Translations under genes and position numbers: made by a program | Shown here: positions 26,270 through 34,967 of the stretch, piece by piece | How positions within the stretch are numbered: position 1 is the stretch's first letter | Layout of the letters: each line of letters opens with the position of its first letter | The notes under the pieces: model-generated | Told to the model about the DNA's origin: nothing | Databases searched by the model: none | What the model saw: the letters and a program-made list of their open reading frames with translations, nothing else | NCBI RefSeq assembly: GCF_001707885.1 | Contig: NZ_MASS01000002.1 | Span: forward strand, 1-64,000 | Source: Desulfosporosinus cupriresistens | Lineage (GTDB): Bacteria > Bacillota > Desulfitobacteriia > Desulfitobacteriales > Desulfitobacteriaceae | Direction: 5' to 3' | DNA: 64,000 nt

Positions 26270-27214
26270 ATGAAGAAAAGATTTTTATTTGGCCTTATAG
26301 CCGTCTTGTCCTTAGTACTTGCTTTTGGAGGGGTAGTGGGCTGCAGTTCACAGAAGACGACGGAGGGTAACGCTAATAACGCCAAAAAAGGACCTACTAT
26401 TAAGATTTCTTCTAAGACTTTTACGGAAGCTTCACTCTTAGGAACACTTAGCTTACAGTATCTAAAAGGTCTGGGATACCCAGTGGAAAACAAGATGGGG
26501 TTAGGAGAACTGGCTGTTATCCGTCCAGCTCTGACATCTGGACAAATCGATATGTACTGGGAGTATACTGGTACAGGTGTGATCAACTTAATGAAACATG
26601 ACCCTGTGTTTGATGCGAAAGAAAGCTATACGCTCATTAAAGACTGGGATGAAAAGAACGGCATCGAGTGGCTGGATTATGCACCACTAAATGATACTTA
26701 TGGAATCGTCGTTCGCTCGGATATTGCTGAAAAGTATAACTTGAAAACGACCTCTGACTATGTTGCCCAAGTGAAAAAAGGTGAACACTTGAAATTCGTC
26801 AGCTTCCCAGAATGGGATGGCAGAGCGGATGGTTTGCCATCATTTGAAAAGTCCTATGATTTTAAAATGCCCAAAGACGATCTCGTGGATGTCGCCATGG
26901 GGTTAAACTATGACACTCTCAAAGCGAAAAAAGGAGATTTGGCTCTAGCGTTTACCACAGAACCGAGAATTATTACAGATAAGCTCGTTATGCTCGAAGA
27001 TGATAAAAATGCTTTTCCGGTCTATAATGCTTGCCCTGTTGTAAGAAAGGAAATTGTGGAAGCGTATCCAAATTTGACGGCAGATCTGAAAAAATTGAGC
27101 GATCTTCTGGACACTGCAACTATCACAGATTTGAATAAGCAGGCTGACGTTGAGAAAATGTCTATTGAAGAAGTTTCAACTACTTTTTTGAAGAGTAAGG
27201 GGTTACTGAAGTAA
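26270..27214 (+). CDS. Glycine betaine/choline-type substrate-binding lipoprotein (OpuCC-like)
   Basis: A 314-residue lipoprotein with signal peptide and lipobox (GGVVGC, Cys about 25). The body matches the OpuAC/OpuCC quaternary-amine-binding fold (KISSKTFTEASLLGTL, QIDMYWEYTGTGVI, ending in EEVSTTFLKSKGLL). The aromatic residues of YWEYTGTG are candidates for cation-pi binding of a trimethylammonium group. The ATG at 26270 is chosen for AAGGAGG just upstream and the clean signal peptide; an earlier start (26213) would put a charged tail before it. Last gene of the operon. Confidence 0.92.
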   Translation: MKKRFLFGLIAVLSLVLAFGGVVGCSSQKTTEGNANNAKKGPTIKISSKTFTEASLLGTLSLQYLKGLGYPVENKMGLGELAVIRPALTSGQIDMYWEYTGTGVINLMKHDPVFDAKESYTLIKDWDEKNGIEWLDYAPLNDTYGIVVRSDIAEKYNLKTTSDYVAQVKKGEHLKFVSFPEWDGRADGLPSFEKSYDFKMPKDDLVDVAMGLNYDTLKAKKGDLALAFTTEPRIITDKLVMLEDDKNAFPVYNACPVVRKEIVEAYPNLTADLKKLSDLLDTATITDLNKQADVEKMSIEEVSTTFLKSKGLLK

Positions 27215-27277
27215 GGGAAGAAGTGTCTCTGGATCCTACGGCATTAGTGTTCGTTGTGGATTAATAACACAAACAAA

Positions 27278-27311
27278 GGGTAAGATTCGTAGTATTCTAT
27301 GAATCTTACCC
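27278..27311. terminator. Bidirectional terminator between convergent transport operons
   Basis: GGGTAAGATTC (27278-27288) and GAATCTTACCC (27301-27311) pair perfectly around 12 nt and are followed by T-rich sequence. It sits between the stops of two convergent binding-protein genes. Confidence 0.8.
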
Positions 27312-27350
27312 CTTATTTCTGTTCCTTGTTTAAACTTTTCTTAGTAAAGA

Positions 27351-28265
27351 TTATTTAAACCAACCATCAACTACGGTTTTGTTATCTTCCACCCATTTTT
27401 TTGCAGCATCTATTGGCGCCATGCCACCATTGATCATATCTTCAATAGTCCCTATTTGCTTGTCATTCATTTTCATTTTTTTAATCATGTCTGCAACTTC
27501 AGGCATTTTTTTACTAAAATCCTTATTGGCAAGGGTTACAATTTGCTCGCTCGCTCCAAAAACATTTTTAGTATCTTCTAAGAACTTTAAGTCATACTTG
27601 GCAAACATCCAGTGTGGGCTCCAACCATAAATGACTATCCATTTCTTTTCCCGGTATGCTTTATCCAACGCAGCCATCATAGCAGCTTCAGACCCCGAGA
27701 CCAATTTGATATTCCAACCATTATCTTTGATCATTTGCCCAATAGTCTTCATAACATTGGCACCGGGATCAATTCCAATAATCTCGCCATTTAATTTATC
27801 TTTTTGCGCTCCTATTTCATCGACGGTATTGGTAGTTACATATTTAGGAACAACGAGACCAGATCTAGCCTCACCTTCATACCAACTTCCTGGGAACTTT
27901 TCCAATTTGTCCTGATACTTATCCCAATAATTCTTCTGGGTTGTAGGTAACCAGCCATCTAGGTAGAGATCCAAATCCCCCCTACTTAATCCAACAAATA
28001 ATGGTGCAACGTCAAGAGTTTGTAGCTCCACCTTATAGCCCTTATCCTCAAGAACTGTCTTAACCACATTGCTTATTGCTACGTCTTCTGCCCAGGTTAC
28101 CATGCCGATTTTTACAGTCCCTTTATCGGTGGGTTGTTGGGCAGTTGGTTCTGGTTGTTTAGAATCTGTAGTTTGTTGTCCGCAACCCGCTAACAAAGAT
28201 GTGACTAATAATGAGAAAATAACTAATAATCCCAAGACCTTAGAGAATTTCACCTTGTCATTCAT
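27351..28265 (-). CDS. Glycine betaine-type substrate-binding lipoprotein (OpuAC/ProX-like)
   Basis: A 304-residue lipoprotein with lipobox (TSLLAGC, Cys about 28) and the OpuAC domain: VKIGMVTWAEDVAISNVVKTVLEDKGY (about 50-76), DLYLDGWLPTTQKNYW and IVIYGWSPHWMFAKYDLKFL. The tryptophans of DGWLP and YGWSPHWM are typical cage residues for trimethylammonium ligands. It is the third gene of a minus-strand ProV-ProW-ProX-type operon. It is a different class from the plus-strand binding protein at 26270, so the island has two independent betaine-type importers. Confidence 0.92.
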   Translation of the reverse strand: MNDKVKFSKVLGLLVIFSLLVTSLLAGCGQQTTDSKQPEPTAQQPTDKGTVKIGMVTWAEDVAISNVVKTVLEDKGYKVELQTLDVAPLFVGLSRGDLDLYLDGWLPTTQKNYWDKYQDKLEKFPGSWYEGEARSGLVVPKYVTTNTVDEIGAQKDKLNGEIIGIDPGANVMKTIGQMIKDNGWNIKLVSGSEAAMMAALDKAYREKKWIVIYGWSPHWMFAKYDLKFLEDTKNVFGASEQIVTLANKDFSKKMPEVADMIKKMKMNDKQIGTIEDMINGGMAPIDAAKKWVEDNKTVVDGWFK

Positions 28266-28277
28266 TTACATCGCTCC

Positions 28278-29159
28278 TTACACAGTGTTATTAAATGATT
28301 TCTTGAACGTTTTCTTGACAGGTTGCTTTTTATTGATTCGAGCCGTTTGTGAGAAGCCTTGACAAATTCGATCAAGAACCATTGCTAAGATTACCACCCC
28401 TAATCCGTTTTCAAAGCCTTTTCCGATATCCATCTGAGAAATTCCTTCGAGTACCCCAGAGCCAAAACCACCTGCTCCGATCATCCCAGCAACAACAACC
28501 ATTGAAAGCGACAACATCATTGTCTGATTTATACCAGCCATAATCGTCGGCATTGCCAAAGGCAGTTGGATTTTCCAGAGCATTTGGCTGGGAGTTGATC
28601 CAAAAGCCTCACCGACCTCCACTAGGTCCTTTGGTACTTGCCTAATTCCCAAGTCCGTCAATCTAATAGCAGGTGGCATTGCAAAGACTACTGTCGCAAA
28701 AATAGCTGGTACTGTCCCCAACCCAAAAAACATCAAAGCAGGTATTAGGTAAACGAACGATGGCATAGTCTGCATGACGTCTAATAACGGCGTGAAGATT
28801 CTATTAATTGCATTATTTCGTGCAATGATAATTCCGATAGGGATACCAATGGCAATCGATATTATTGCCGAAATAATGACCAAAACCAATGTTTCCAAAA
28901 AGGCTGGCCAAAGTAACATATCATAGATCAACAGTAACCCAAGTCCCGAACCTAGCGCTAAACGCCATCCGCGAGCGCGCCAAGCTACAATCATTACAAT
29001 TAGAATTAGTAACCACCAAGGAACAATATTCAACCCATCTTTCAGTGCATTAATAATTTCACGAATTGAGGTTGAAAAAGCATCAATTACGTGACCATAC
29101 TTATTAAGTAGCCACTCTACACCTTTGTTAACCCACTGCCCTAACGGTAGACGATACAT
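28278..29159 (-). CDS. Glycine betaine-type ABC permease (OpuAB/ProW-like)
   Basis: A 293-residue permease of ProW type with a long N-terminal region (about 1-40), about six helices and the EAA loop DLVEVGEAFGSTPSQMLWKIQLPLAMPTIMAGI. The start is set at the ATG at 29159, because AGGAGGTGATCC, a full-length complement of the 16S 3' end, lies 5 nt upstream. A GTG 12 bp earlier is inside that site. It overlaps the ATPase gene by 32 bp. Membrane part of the minus-strand importer. Confidence 0.92.
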   Translation of the reverse strand: MYRLPLGQWVNKGVEWLLNKYGHVIDAFSTSIREIINALKDGLNIVPWWLLILIVMIVAWRARGWRLALGSGLGLLLIYDMLLWPAFLETLVLVIISAIISIAIGIPIGIIIARNNAINRIFTPLLDVMQTMPSFVYLIPALMFFGLGTVPAIFATVVFAMPPAIRLTDLGIRQVPKDLVEVGEAFGSTPSQMLWKIQLPLAMPTIMAGINQTMMLSLSMVVVAGMIGAGGFGSGVLEGISQMDIGKGFENGLGVVILAMVLDRICQGFSQTARINKKQPVKKTFKKSFNNTV

Positions 29160-30354
29160 ACTTTGGATCACCTCCTGTGTCGGCTAACGCTGCAAGCACT
29201 GAACCCCGTATGATGATTCCAATGAGACGCTTTTCTTCATCGATTACCGCCAAAGGGACCTTGCTTTCAGCAATAACCGATAATATATCTTGTACGAGAA
29301 CCGTCTCATTAAGGATTGGAACATCCAGCAGTTTGACTTCCTGAAGACTCACGATGCCGGCTTGACGTGCTTCTAGTGCTAAATCCGCAGTGATGAGACC
29401 CTGTAAATGTTTGGCGCGATCTACCACGAACACGCTTGAAATACCATGTTCCTTCATGACCCGTAGGGCGACATTTGGACCATCACGCAGTTGTACGAGG
29501 GGTTGAGGTCGTTTCATGACGTCTTTCAGGGTTAGAATTTTGGTACGATCAACACCTCGTGTGAATTTAGCAACATAAACATCTGCAGGGTCCCTAAGAA
29601 TCTCTTCCGGTGTACCCACTTGAACGAGTGAACCGTTTCTTATGAAAGCGATACGGTCGCCTATTTTCAAGGCTTCATTTAAGTCATGAGTAATAAACAC
29701 GATTGTTTTGTTCATCTTCTGTTGAAGATTGAGTAGCTCATCCTGCATTTCTTCCCGAATGAGAGGATCTAAGGCGCTAAACGCTTCATCCATGAGCAGA
29801 ATATCGGGATTATTGGTCAAGGCACGAGCTAAGCCAACCCGCTGTTTCATTCCGCCGCTTAATTCATCAGGATAGGAATGTTCCCAGCCGGTTAACCCAA
29901 CCATTGCCAAGCTTTCCAAGGCTCGTTTTTCTCGCTCTGCTTTACTGACCCCATGGACTTCTAAACCATAAACTGTATTTTGCAGCACAGTTCGATGAGG
30001 TAAAAGCGCAAATTGTTGGAATACCATTGCCAATTTCTTTTGTCGAACTTGTCTTAGCTCATGAGACTTTAGTTTGGTAATATCTACACCATCAATGATG
30101 ACTGCACCTGAGCTAGGTTCGATTAAGCGATTGAGGCAACGAAGAATAGTCGACTTGCCGCTTCCTGAAAGCCCCATGACGACGAAAACTTCACCCTCAT
30201 TCACATTAAAGCTAATATTATTAACACCGATGCTTAAACCGGTTTCGGCAAGAATGAGTTCTTTGCTCACGCCTTTATCCAGTAAATGCAATGCTTTTTG
30301 TGGTTGGGAACTAAAAACCTTAATTAAATTTTTGACTTCAATTTTTATCCCCAT
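29128..30354 (-). CDS. Glycine betaine-type ABC ATPase with CBS pair (OpuAA/ProV-like)
   Basis: A 408-residue ATPase: ProV-type N-terminus with an insert (VSKELILAETGLSIGVNN), Walker A GLSGSGKST, Q-loop VFQQFALLPHRTV, signature LSGGMKQRVGLARAL, Walker B LLMDEAFSALDP and switch THDLNEA. A tandem CBS pair is at about 285-400. First gene of the ProU-like minus-strand operon; the promoter must lie in 30355-30700, but no sigma-54 site was found on this strand. Confidence 0.93.
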   Translation of the reverse strand: MGIKIEVKNLIKVFSSQPQKALHLLDKGVSKELILAETGLSIGVNNISFNVNEGEVFVVMGLSGSGKSTILRCLNRLIEPSSGAVIIDGVDITKLKSHELRQVRQKKLAMVFQQFALLPHRTVLQNTVYGLEVHGVSKAEREKRALESLAMVGLTGWEHSYPDELSGGMKQRVGLARALTNNPDILLMDEAFSALDPLIREEMQDELLNLQQKMNKTIVFITHDLNEALKIGDRIAFIRNGSLVQVGTPEEILRDPADVYVAKFTRGVDRTKILTLKDVMKRPQPLVQLRDGPNVALRVMKEHGISSVFVVDRAKHLQGLITADLALEARQAGIVSLQEVKLLDVPILNETVLVQDILSVIAESKVPLAVIDEEKRLIGIIIRGSVLAALADTGGDPKYVSSTVRAVG

Positions 30355-30701
30355 AATCTACCTCCTCTCAAAGAGTTTGGGGACTAAAAATGACAACTTA
30401 GAATATTCGGACAAGTTGCTTGGATTATTGTACCATTAATAATTATTGTAAGTCAAAACCCTGTGTTAGTGCTAATTAAGCTTCTGCTCCCGTTTTATCA
30501 AGCAAAATGGAATTTACTAGCGCATTGTTACATATCCTGCCGCATATGCATACTTCAAAAACATTACAAGTTGTCACTAGCGTTTGAAGAAGTATTTCTG
30601 CAAGAGACTGAAGATTTAAATATATATTTAAGTTTACTATGTATATTAGGTGTGAACAAAGATGTGTTTGCTTGCTAAATAAAACAATTGTCCAAGCATC
30701 T

Positions 30702-30780
30702 GCAAAATTTATAGGAGTGCAAATATTTTTTGCCCTTCTATTTGCGTCGTTAAACTAACAGCACTGCAAAATTTTATTGC
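30702..30780. promoter_or_regulatory. Cluster of putative sigma-54 activator sites before mttB
   Basis: GCAAATATTTTTTGC at 30719-30733 is identical to the 15-mer before the opuC-type promoter. A second dyad of the same design, GCAAAATTTTATTGC, is at 30766-30780, and a half-site GCAAAATTTATAG begins at 30702. They lie about 120-195 bp before the -24 element, a usual enhancer distance. Confidence 0.6.
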
Positions 30781-30897
30781 GGTTAGATTTTGTCTGATTA
30801 TTTGTTAGGAAATTAGAGCGTTCGAGAACGGCAAGATAAACCCATAATAGTACGGGAAATGCTAGTTCTTTGATAAATTCATGCTTAATTAGTTAAT

Positions 30898-30913
30898 TGG
30901 TATAAAAATTGCA
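30898..30913 (+). promoter_or_regulatory. Sigma-54 (-24/-12) promoter of the mttB operon
   Basis: TGGTATAAAAATTGCA fits TGGYAY-R-N4-TTGCW with exact spacing, 70 bp before the start codon of the first mttB-like gene. Together with the similar promoter at 23548 it ties betaine import and demethylation to the PAS activator at 21975. Confidence 0.78.
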
Positions 30914-30982
30914 ACTGTTATAAAACGAGAAGTTTGCACTATGCAAATCAAGATGCAAGACGACAAGAGGAGGATACATCTC

Positions 30983-32440
30983 ATGAAAAAGATTCGCTCC
31001 AATAGTATAGAGCAAGCCACGCCAATGCTACGGTGGGTTAGTGAGGGACAGATCGAGGAGATTCATCTCGCGACCTTGGAGGTTCTGGAACGTACTGGGG
31101 TTAAAGTGGATCATCCAGAAGCGTTACAGTTGCTAAAAGATGCTGGATGTATCGTTAATGAGCATCGTGTTCGGATTCCAAGCTGGCTGGTAGAAGAATG
31201 CATTCGCTTGGCACCGAGAAAAATCGTGGTTGCCAACCGTAAAGGTCAACGAGTTATGCCATTAGAGAAAAATAGAACGTATTTCGGGACTGGCTCGGAT
31301 CTTCCCTTTACCGTAGATTTGGAAACCGGTGAGCGACGGCGCTCTACAAAGAAGGACGTTGAATTAGCTTGTCGGGTCATGGATTATTTACCCAACTATG
31401 ATTTTGTTATGAGTTATGCCATTGCTTCAGATCAGAACGCTCCCGTGAGCGACCTACATCAACTGGAAGCGATGGTTTCAAATACTATTAAACCGATGAT
31501 TGTTACCGCCCATGACGAAATAAACATGCGGGCTCAGTTAGAGATGGCAGTTTTAGTAGCGGGAGGCAGAGAAGAACTTAGAAAAAACCCGTTTCTGGTT
31601 CTCTACTCTGAGCCAATCTCTCCATTAGTACACACCAATGATGGTGTTGCCAAGATGTTTGCTTGTTTTGAATATGGAGTGCCTGTAGTTTATACGCCTG
31701 GGATTTTGTCTGGGGCTACGACACCAGTCACGAAAGCCGGAACCATTGTTTTAATGAATGCGGAAGCTCTGGCGGGAGTAGTCATGGCTCAATTAAAGCA
31801 AAAAGGAGCCCCGATCATTATCGGAGGTGGGGCGACTCCTATGGATATGAGGAGTACGGCAACTTTGTATGGATCTCCGGAAACCATGATGAACTACGCG
31901 ATTATGACTCAATTATCCCAGTTTTACGGGATTCCAAACTTTACTGAAGCTGGTTGCGTTAATTCACCGGTACCCGATGCTCAGGCCGGAATGGAAGCAG
32001 GCACTGGGATCTTGATGGCCCAGTTAATGGGGGCTAATTTAGTCCATGATGTGGGTTATCTGGAAGGTGGAAAAACCGGTTCTTTAACATTCCTTACAAT
32101 GTGTAATGATTTCATGGATGCCGCGCGTTATATGGGTCGAGGTACACGAATTGATGAGGAGACGCTCGCTGTGGATGTGATCGATGAGGTTGGACCGGGT
32201 GGAAACTACGTTGCTCATACCCATACCTTTGAACACTTCCGCTCCGAAATTTGGACCCCTAAGCAGTTCAATCGCTCATTCTGGGATACTTGGGAAGAGC
32301 AGGGGTCTAAAACGGTTGAAGATAAAGCTGCTGATTTGGCCAAAGAGATTGTTGCTACCCATACCTCCGAACTGTTAGATGAAACGGTCCGCACAGGAAT
32401 GAGTCAAATTATTGCAGAAACAGAGGAGCGAAAACAATAA
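30983..32440 (+). CDS. MttB-superfamily corrinoid methyltransferase, non-pyrrolysine (first copy)
   Basis: A 485-residue member of the trimethylamine methyltransferase (MttB, COG5598) superfamily. It has the typical start region TLEVLERTGVKVDHPEALQLL (about 25-45), FGTGSDLPFTVDLETGERR and the C-terminal VGPGGNYVAHTHTFEHFRSEIW. The reading frame is continuous, with no in-frame TAG, so it is a non-pyrrolysine member like glycine betaine methyltransferase MtgB. Such enzymes move a methyl group from a quaternary amine to a cognate Co(I) corrinoid protein, here likely the one at 33976. ATG chosen for AGAGGAGG 10 nt upstream. Substrate unknown; betaine-like compounds are likely from context. Confidence 0.9.
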   Translation: MKKIRSNSIEQATPMLRWVSEGQIEEIHLATLEVLERTGVKVDHPEALQLLKDAGCIVNEHRVRIPSWLVEECIRLAPRKIVVANRKGQRVMPLEKNRTYFGTGSDLPFTVDLETGERRRSTKKDVELACRVMDYLPNYDFVMSYAIASDQNAPVSDLHQLEAMVSNTIKPMIVTAHDEINMRAQLEMAVLVAGGREELRKNPFLVLYSEPISPLVHTNDGVAKMFACFEYGVPVVYTPGILSGATTPVTKAGTIVLMNAEALAGVVMAQLKQKGAPIIIGGGATPMDMRSTATLYGSPETMMNYAIMTQLSQFYGIPNFTEAGCVNSPVPDAQAGMEAGTGILMAQLMGANLVHDVGYLEGGKTGSLTFLTMCNDFMDAARYMGRGTRIDEETLAVDVIDEVGPGGNYVAHTHTFEHFRSEIWTPKQFNRSFWDTWEEQGSKTVEDKAADLAKEIVATHTSELLDETVRTGMSQIIAETEERKQ

Positions 32441-32486
32441 ACCCAATGAATTAAGGCCGTTAGGCAGAATGAAGGGGGTACCGAGT

Positions 32487-33941
32487 ATGGGAGTAGGAAG
32501 TTCACATGGGAACGGGTTGTTTTTCCGAACGCTTACTGAAAAACAGGCTGAGGAAATTCATCTGGCCAGTTGTCAAATTCTCGAGGAAACAGGAATGATG
32601 ATTTACCATGAAGAGGCGGTTGAACTTCTTCGACAGGCGGGGGCATTAGTGGAAAACGGTAACCGGGTTTATTTCCCAAGCAGTCTTGTAAAAAAAGCCC
32701 TGCAATCCGCACCTTCGCGCGTTACCCTATACAACCGAAATGGGGAAGCGGCGCTCCATTTAGAAGGAGCTAATGTTTATTTTGGTACAGGATCAGATAC
32801 GATGAATTATCTAGATCCTTTTAGTCAAGAAAGGCGCAGCTGGTGCCAAGAGGATGTGGCTAACGCCATAAAAATCTGTGACAGTCTTCCAAATATCGAC
32901 TTTGTGATGTCGATGGGCCTTTTGTCAGATGTTGATCCTCACATGATTAATCGCGAACAATATGCCATCATGGTCCAGAATACCGTGAAACCTCAGGTGG
33001 TCATAGCTGAAGATGGGGATACCTTAAAAGATATTATCGAGATGGCAGCAGGTGCCGTTGGTGGGAAAGAACGCTTGCGCCAAAAACCACTGTTCATGGT
33101 CTACACAGAACCGACCTCTCCCCTCCAGCATCCTAAGGAGTCTGTTGATAAATTATTACTTGCTGCCGAAAATGGGGTTCCAACAAACTTCGCCTGCGGT
33201 GGGGTTGCAGGAGCTTCGGTTCCTACGACGGTTGGCGGAGCGTTAGTTCAGGCCAATGCCGAAGCCTTGAGTGGCTTAGTTATTCACCAATTAAAAGCTC
33301 CGGGGGCGCCGTTTGTTTACGGTTACGGCAATTCTCCTTTGGATATGCGGACCATGCAAGCGGTATATGGAACTCCCGAAGCGGTGCTTTTCCAAGGAGG
33401 AGTTGTCGATCTGGCCCACTACTACCAACTGCCATCTTGGGGGTATGCCGGTTGTTGTAATGCAAAAGTTTGTGATGAACAAGCGATTGTTGAGTCAACA
33501 ATGTTCACAGTCATGGGTGCACTCCAGGGTTGTAATATAATGCATGATGTATTTTATATGGAATTTGGTTTAACGGGATCGTTGGAGCTACTCGTTATTT
33601 CTAACGAAGTTATCGGGCGGACCAGACGATTGCTGAAAGGCATTGATACAGATAAAGAATCCTTAGGGGTTGAGTCGATCATGCGGGTTGGACCGGGAGG
33701 TAACTTCCTAGGGGATGAACATACAGCCAAAAATTTCCGAGAAAATTGGCGACCGGAACTCTCAGATTTTAACAGCTTCGAGAATTGGTCAGAGAATGGG
33801 AGCAAAACGATGGTTGATCGCGCCAGAGAAAGGATCAAGCATATTCTGGAAACACACCAGCCCGAGCCTGTAACCGCAGAGGTTAAGGAAAGAATTGCTA
33901 CAGTTCTTAGACAAGCTCATGTAAAATTTGGATCCATTTAA
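32487..33941 (+). CDS. MttB-superfamily corrinoid methyltransferase, non-pyrrolysine (second copy)
   Basis: A 484-residue paralogue of the preceding protein, sharing its layout (HLASCQILEETGMMIYHEEAVELLRQAG, VYFGTGSDTMNYLDPFSQERR, VGPGGNFLGDEHTAKNFR) but clearly divergent. No in-frame TAG. The ATG at 32487 is preferred because AAGGGGG lies 8 nt upstream; an open frame extends to a TTG overlapping the first gene. Two divergent copies beside one corrinoid protein suggest either two substrates or a heteromeric enzyme. Confidence 0.88.
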   Translation: MGVGSSHGNGLFFRTLTEKQAEEIHLASCQILEETGMMIYHEEAVELLRQAGALVENGNRVYFPSSLVKKALQSAPSRVTLYNRNGEAALHLEGANVYFGTGSDTMNYLDPFSQERRSWCQEDVANAIKICDSLPNIDFVMSMGLLSDVDPHMINREQYAIMVQNTVKPQVVIAEDGDTLKDIIEMAAGAVGGKERLRQKPLFMVYTEPTSPLQHPKESVDKLLLAAENGVPTNFACGGVAGASVPTTVGGALVQANAEALSGLVIHQLKAPGAPFVYGYGNSPLDMRTMQAVYGTPEAVLFQGGVVDLAHYYQLPSWGYAGCCNAKVCDEQAIVESTMFTVMGALQGCNIMHDVFYMEFGLTGSLELLVISNEVIGRTRRLLKGIDTDKESLGVESIMRVGPGGNFLGDEHTAKNFRENWRPELSDFNSFENWSENGSKTMVDRARERIKHILETHQPEPVTAEVKERIATVLRQAHVKFGSI

Positions 33942-33975
33942 TACGTTTATTTAATAATTTAAGGGGGACTAGTAA

Positions 33976-34608
33976 ATGAGTGATTTTGACAGCTTAGCCC
34001 AAATAGTGATCAGTGGTGATTTTGGAGGAGCTAAAACTTTAACCCAAAAAATGATTGATAATGGTGTCGATCCTCTAGAAATTATTAATCAAGGATTAAT
34101 GGCTGGTATGAATGTTGTTGGAGTTCGTTTTAAAGCCGGGGATATGTATGTTCCAGAGGTCATGATGTCTGCAAGGGCCATGAGCACGGGGATAGAACTA
34201 GTAAAACCACTGATTGCCGACAAAGATATGCCTTCTGCTGGCAAGGTGTTGATCGGAACCGTAAAGGGTGATCTGCATGATATTGGTAAGAAACTTGTCG
34301 TCATGATGATGGAAAGTGCCGGGTTTGAGATTATTGACTTAGGTGTGGATATAGACCCCGCAACGTTTGTAAAAGGTGTAAAGGAACACAAGCCACAAGT
34401 TATTGGTATGTCCGCACTTTTGACGACGACGATGTTGTCGATGAAAGATACGGTTGAGGCTTTGAAAAAAGAGGGTTTGCGCGATACGGTTAAGATTATT
34501 ATTGGAGGTGCTCCGATAACTCAGGGGTTTGCCGATCAAATTGGAGCCGATGGGTATGCTCCCGATGCTGCCACAGCGACAGAATTATGCCGTCGGTTAA
34601 TTGCGTAA
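33976..34608 (+). CDS. Corrinoid (B12-binding) methyl-carrier protein, MtgC/MtbC-like
   Basis: A 210-residue corrinoid protein: an N-terminal helical cap (about 1-85, B12-binding-2 type) and a Rossmann-like B12-binding domain with the cobalt-ligand motif DLHDIG (D99-G104, His101) and the downstream MSALLTTTM and GGAPIT motifs. It accepts methyl groups from the MttB-type enzymes upstream and gives them to the methyltransferase at 34968. AGGGGG ribosome site before the ATG. No corrinoid-reactivating protein (RamA-like) gene is visible in the window. Confidence 0.93.
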   Translation: MSDFDSLAQIVISGDFGGAKTLTQKMIDNGVDPLEIINQGLMAGMNVVGVRFKAGDMYVPEVMMSARAMSTGIELVKPLIADKDMPSAGKVLIGTVKGDLHDIGKKLVVMMMESAGFEIIDLGVDIDPATFVKGVKEHKPQVIGMSALLTTTMLSMKDTVEALKKEGLRDTVKIIIGGAPITQGFADQIGADGYAPDAATATELCRRLIA

Positions 34609-34699
34609 AAAATAATAGGATAGTTTTTAACACTAGTTTTTTCGATAAAGTCTGCAAGAATAAGTACGACTTTGGCTACTGCCGGCGCTTAAAGGCTAA

Positions 34700-34935
34700 T
34701 AAGAAGGCTAATACGTGCGAAGACAGTGTCTTCGGGCGCTAGCCAAGTTTTCATTTTACTATCAAAACGTGCGAAGACAGTGTCTGCAAGAAGGGTTAAT
34801 ATGTGCGAAGACAGTGTCTGCAAGAAGGGTTAATATGTGCGAAGACAGTGTCTGCAAGATGTGTTAATTCGTGCGAAGACAGTGTCTTCGTGTGTGTGTG
34901 TGGGTGGGGGGGCGCCAGCCAAGTTTCTTTAACAT
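34700..34935. repeat. Tandem 34-bp palindromic repeat array in a 359-bp gap
   Basis: Four copies of a 34-bp unit start at 34769, 34803, 34837 and 34871. Each contains GTGCGAAGACAGTGTCT followed by GCAAGANGNGTTAAT. A related copy at 34715 carries the full palindrome CGAAGACAGTGTCTTCG. A TG/G-rich stretch (34890-34912) and GGCGCCAGCCAAGTTTC end the array. The same units occur inverted at 15650-15900 and once at 41824-41860. The array splits the corrinoid protein gene from its methyltransferase partner. Not CRISPR: there are no spacers. Confidence 0.85.
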
Positions 34936-34967
34936 AACTTATTTGCAGCAGCAGGAGGAATGAACGT

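Larger units (their letters stand above)
30355..30982. other. Divergent control region between proV-like and mttB genes
   Basis: This 628-bp gap contains the putative activator sites (30702-30780) and sigma-54 promoter (30898-30913) of the rightward mttB operon, plus whatever promoter drives the leftward importer. An open frame at 30463-30678 has no ribosome site or recognisable similarity and is not called a gene. Confidence 0.6.

Noticed and set aside
30463..30678. Plus-strand 71-residue frame in the mttB control region
   Set aside because: No ribosome site and no family resemblance; the region is better explained as regulatory DNA.
30983..33941. Pyrrolysine-containing trimethylamine methyltransferases
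   Set aside because: Both frames are complete without an in-frame TAG at the expected position, so they are non-pyrrolysine MttB homologues.
34715..34912. CRISPR array
   Set aside because: Units are contiguous at a 34-bp period with no variable spacers, the unit contains a palindrome, and there are no cas genes; the same unit is dispersed singly elsewhere.
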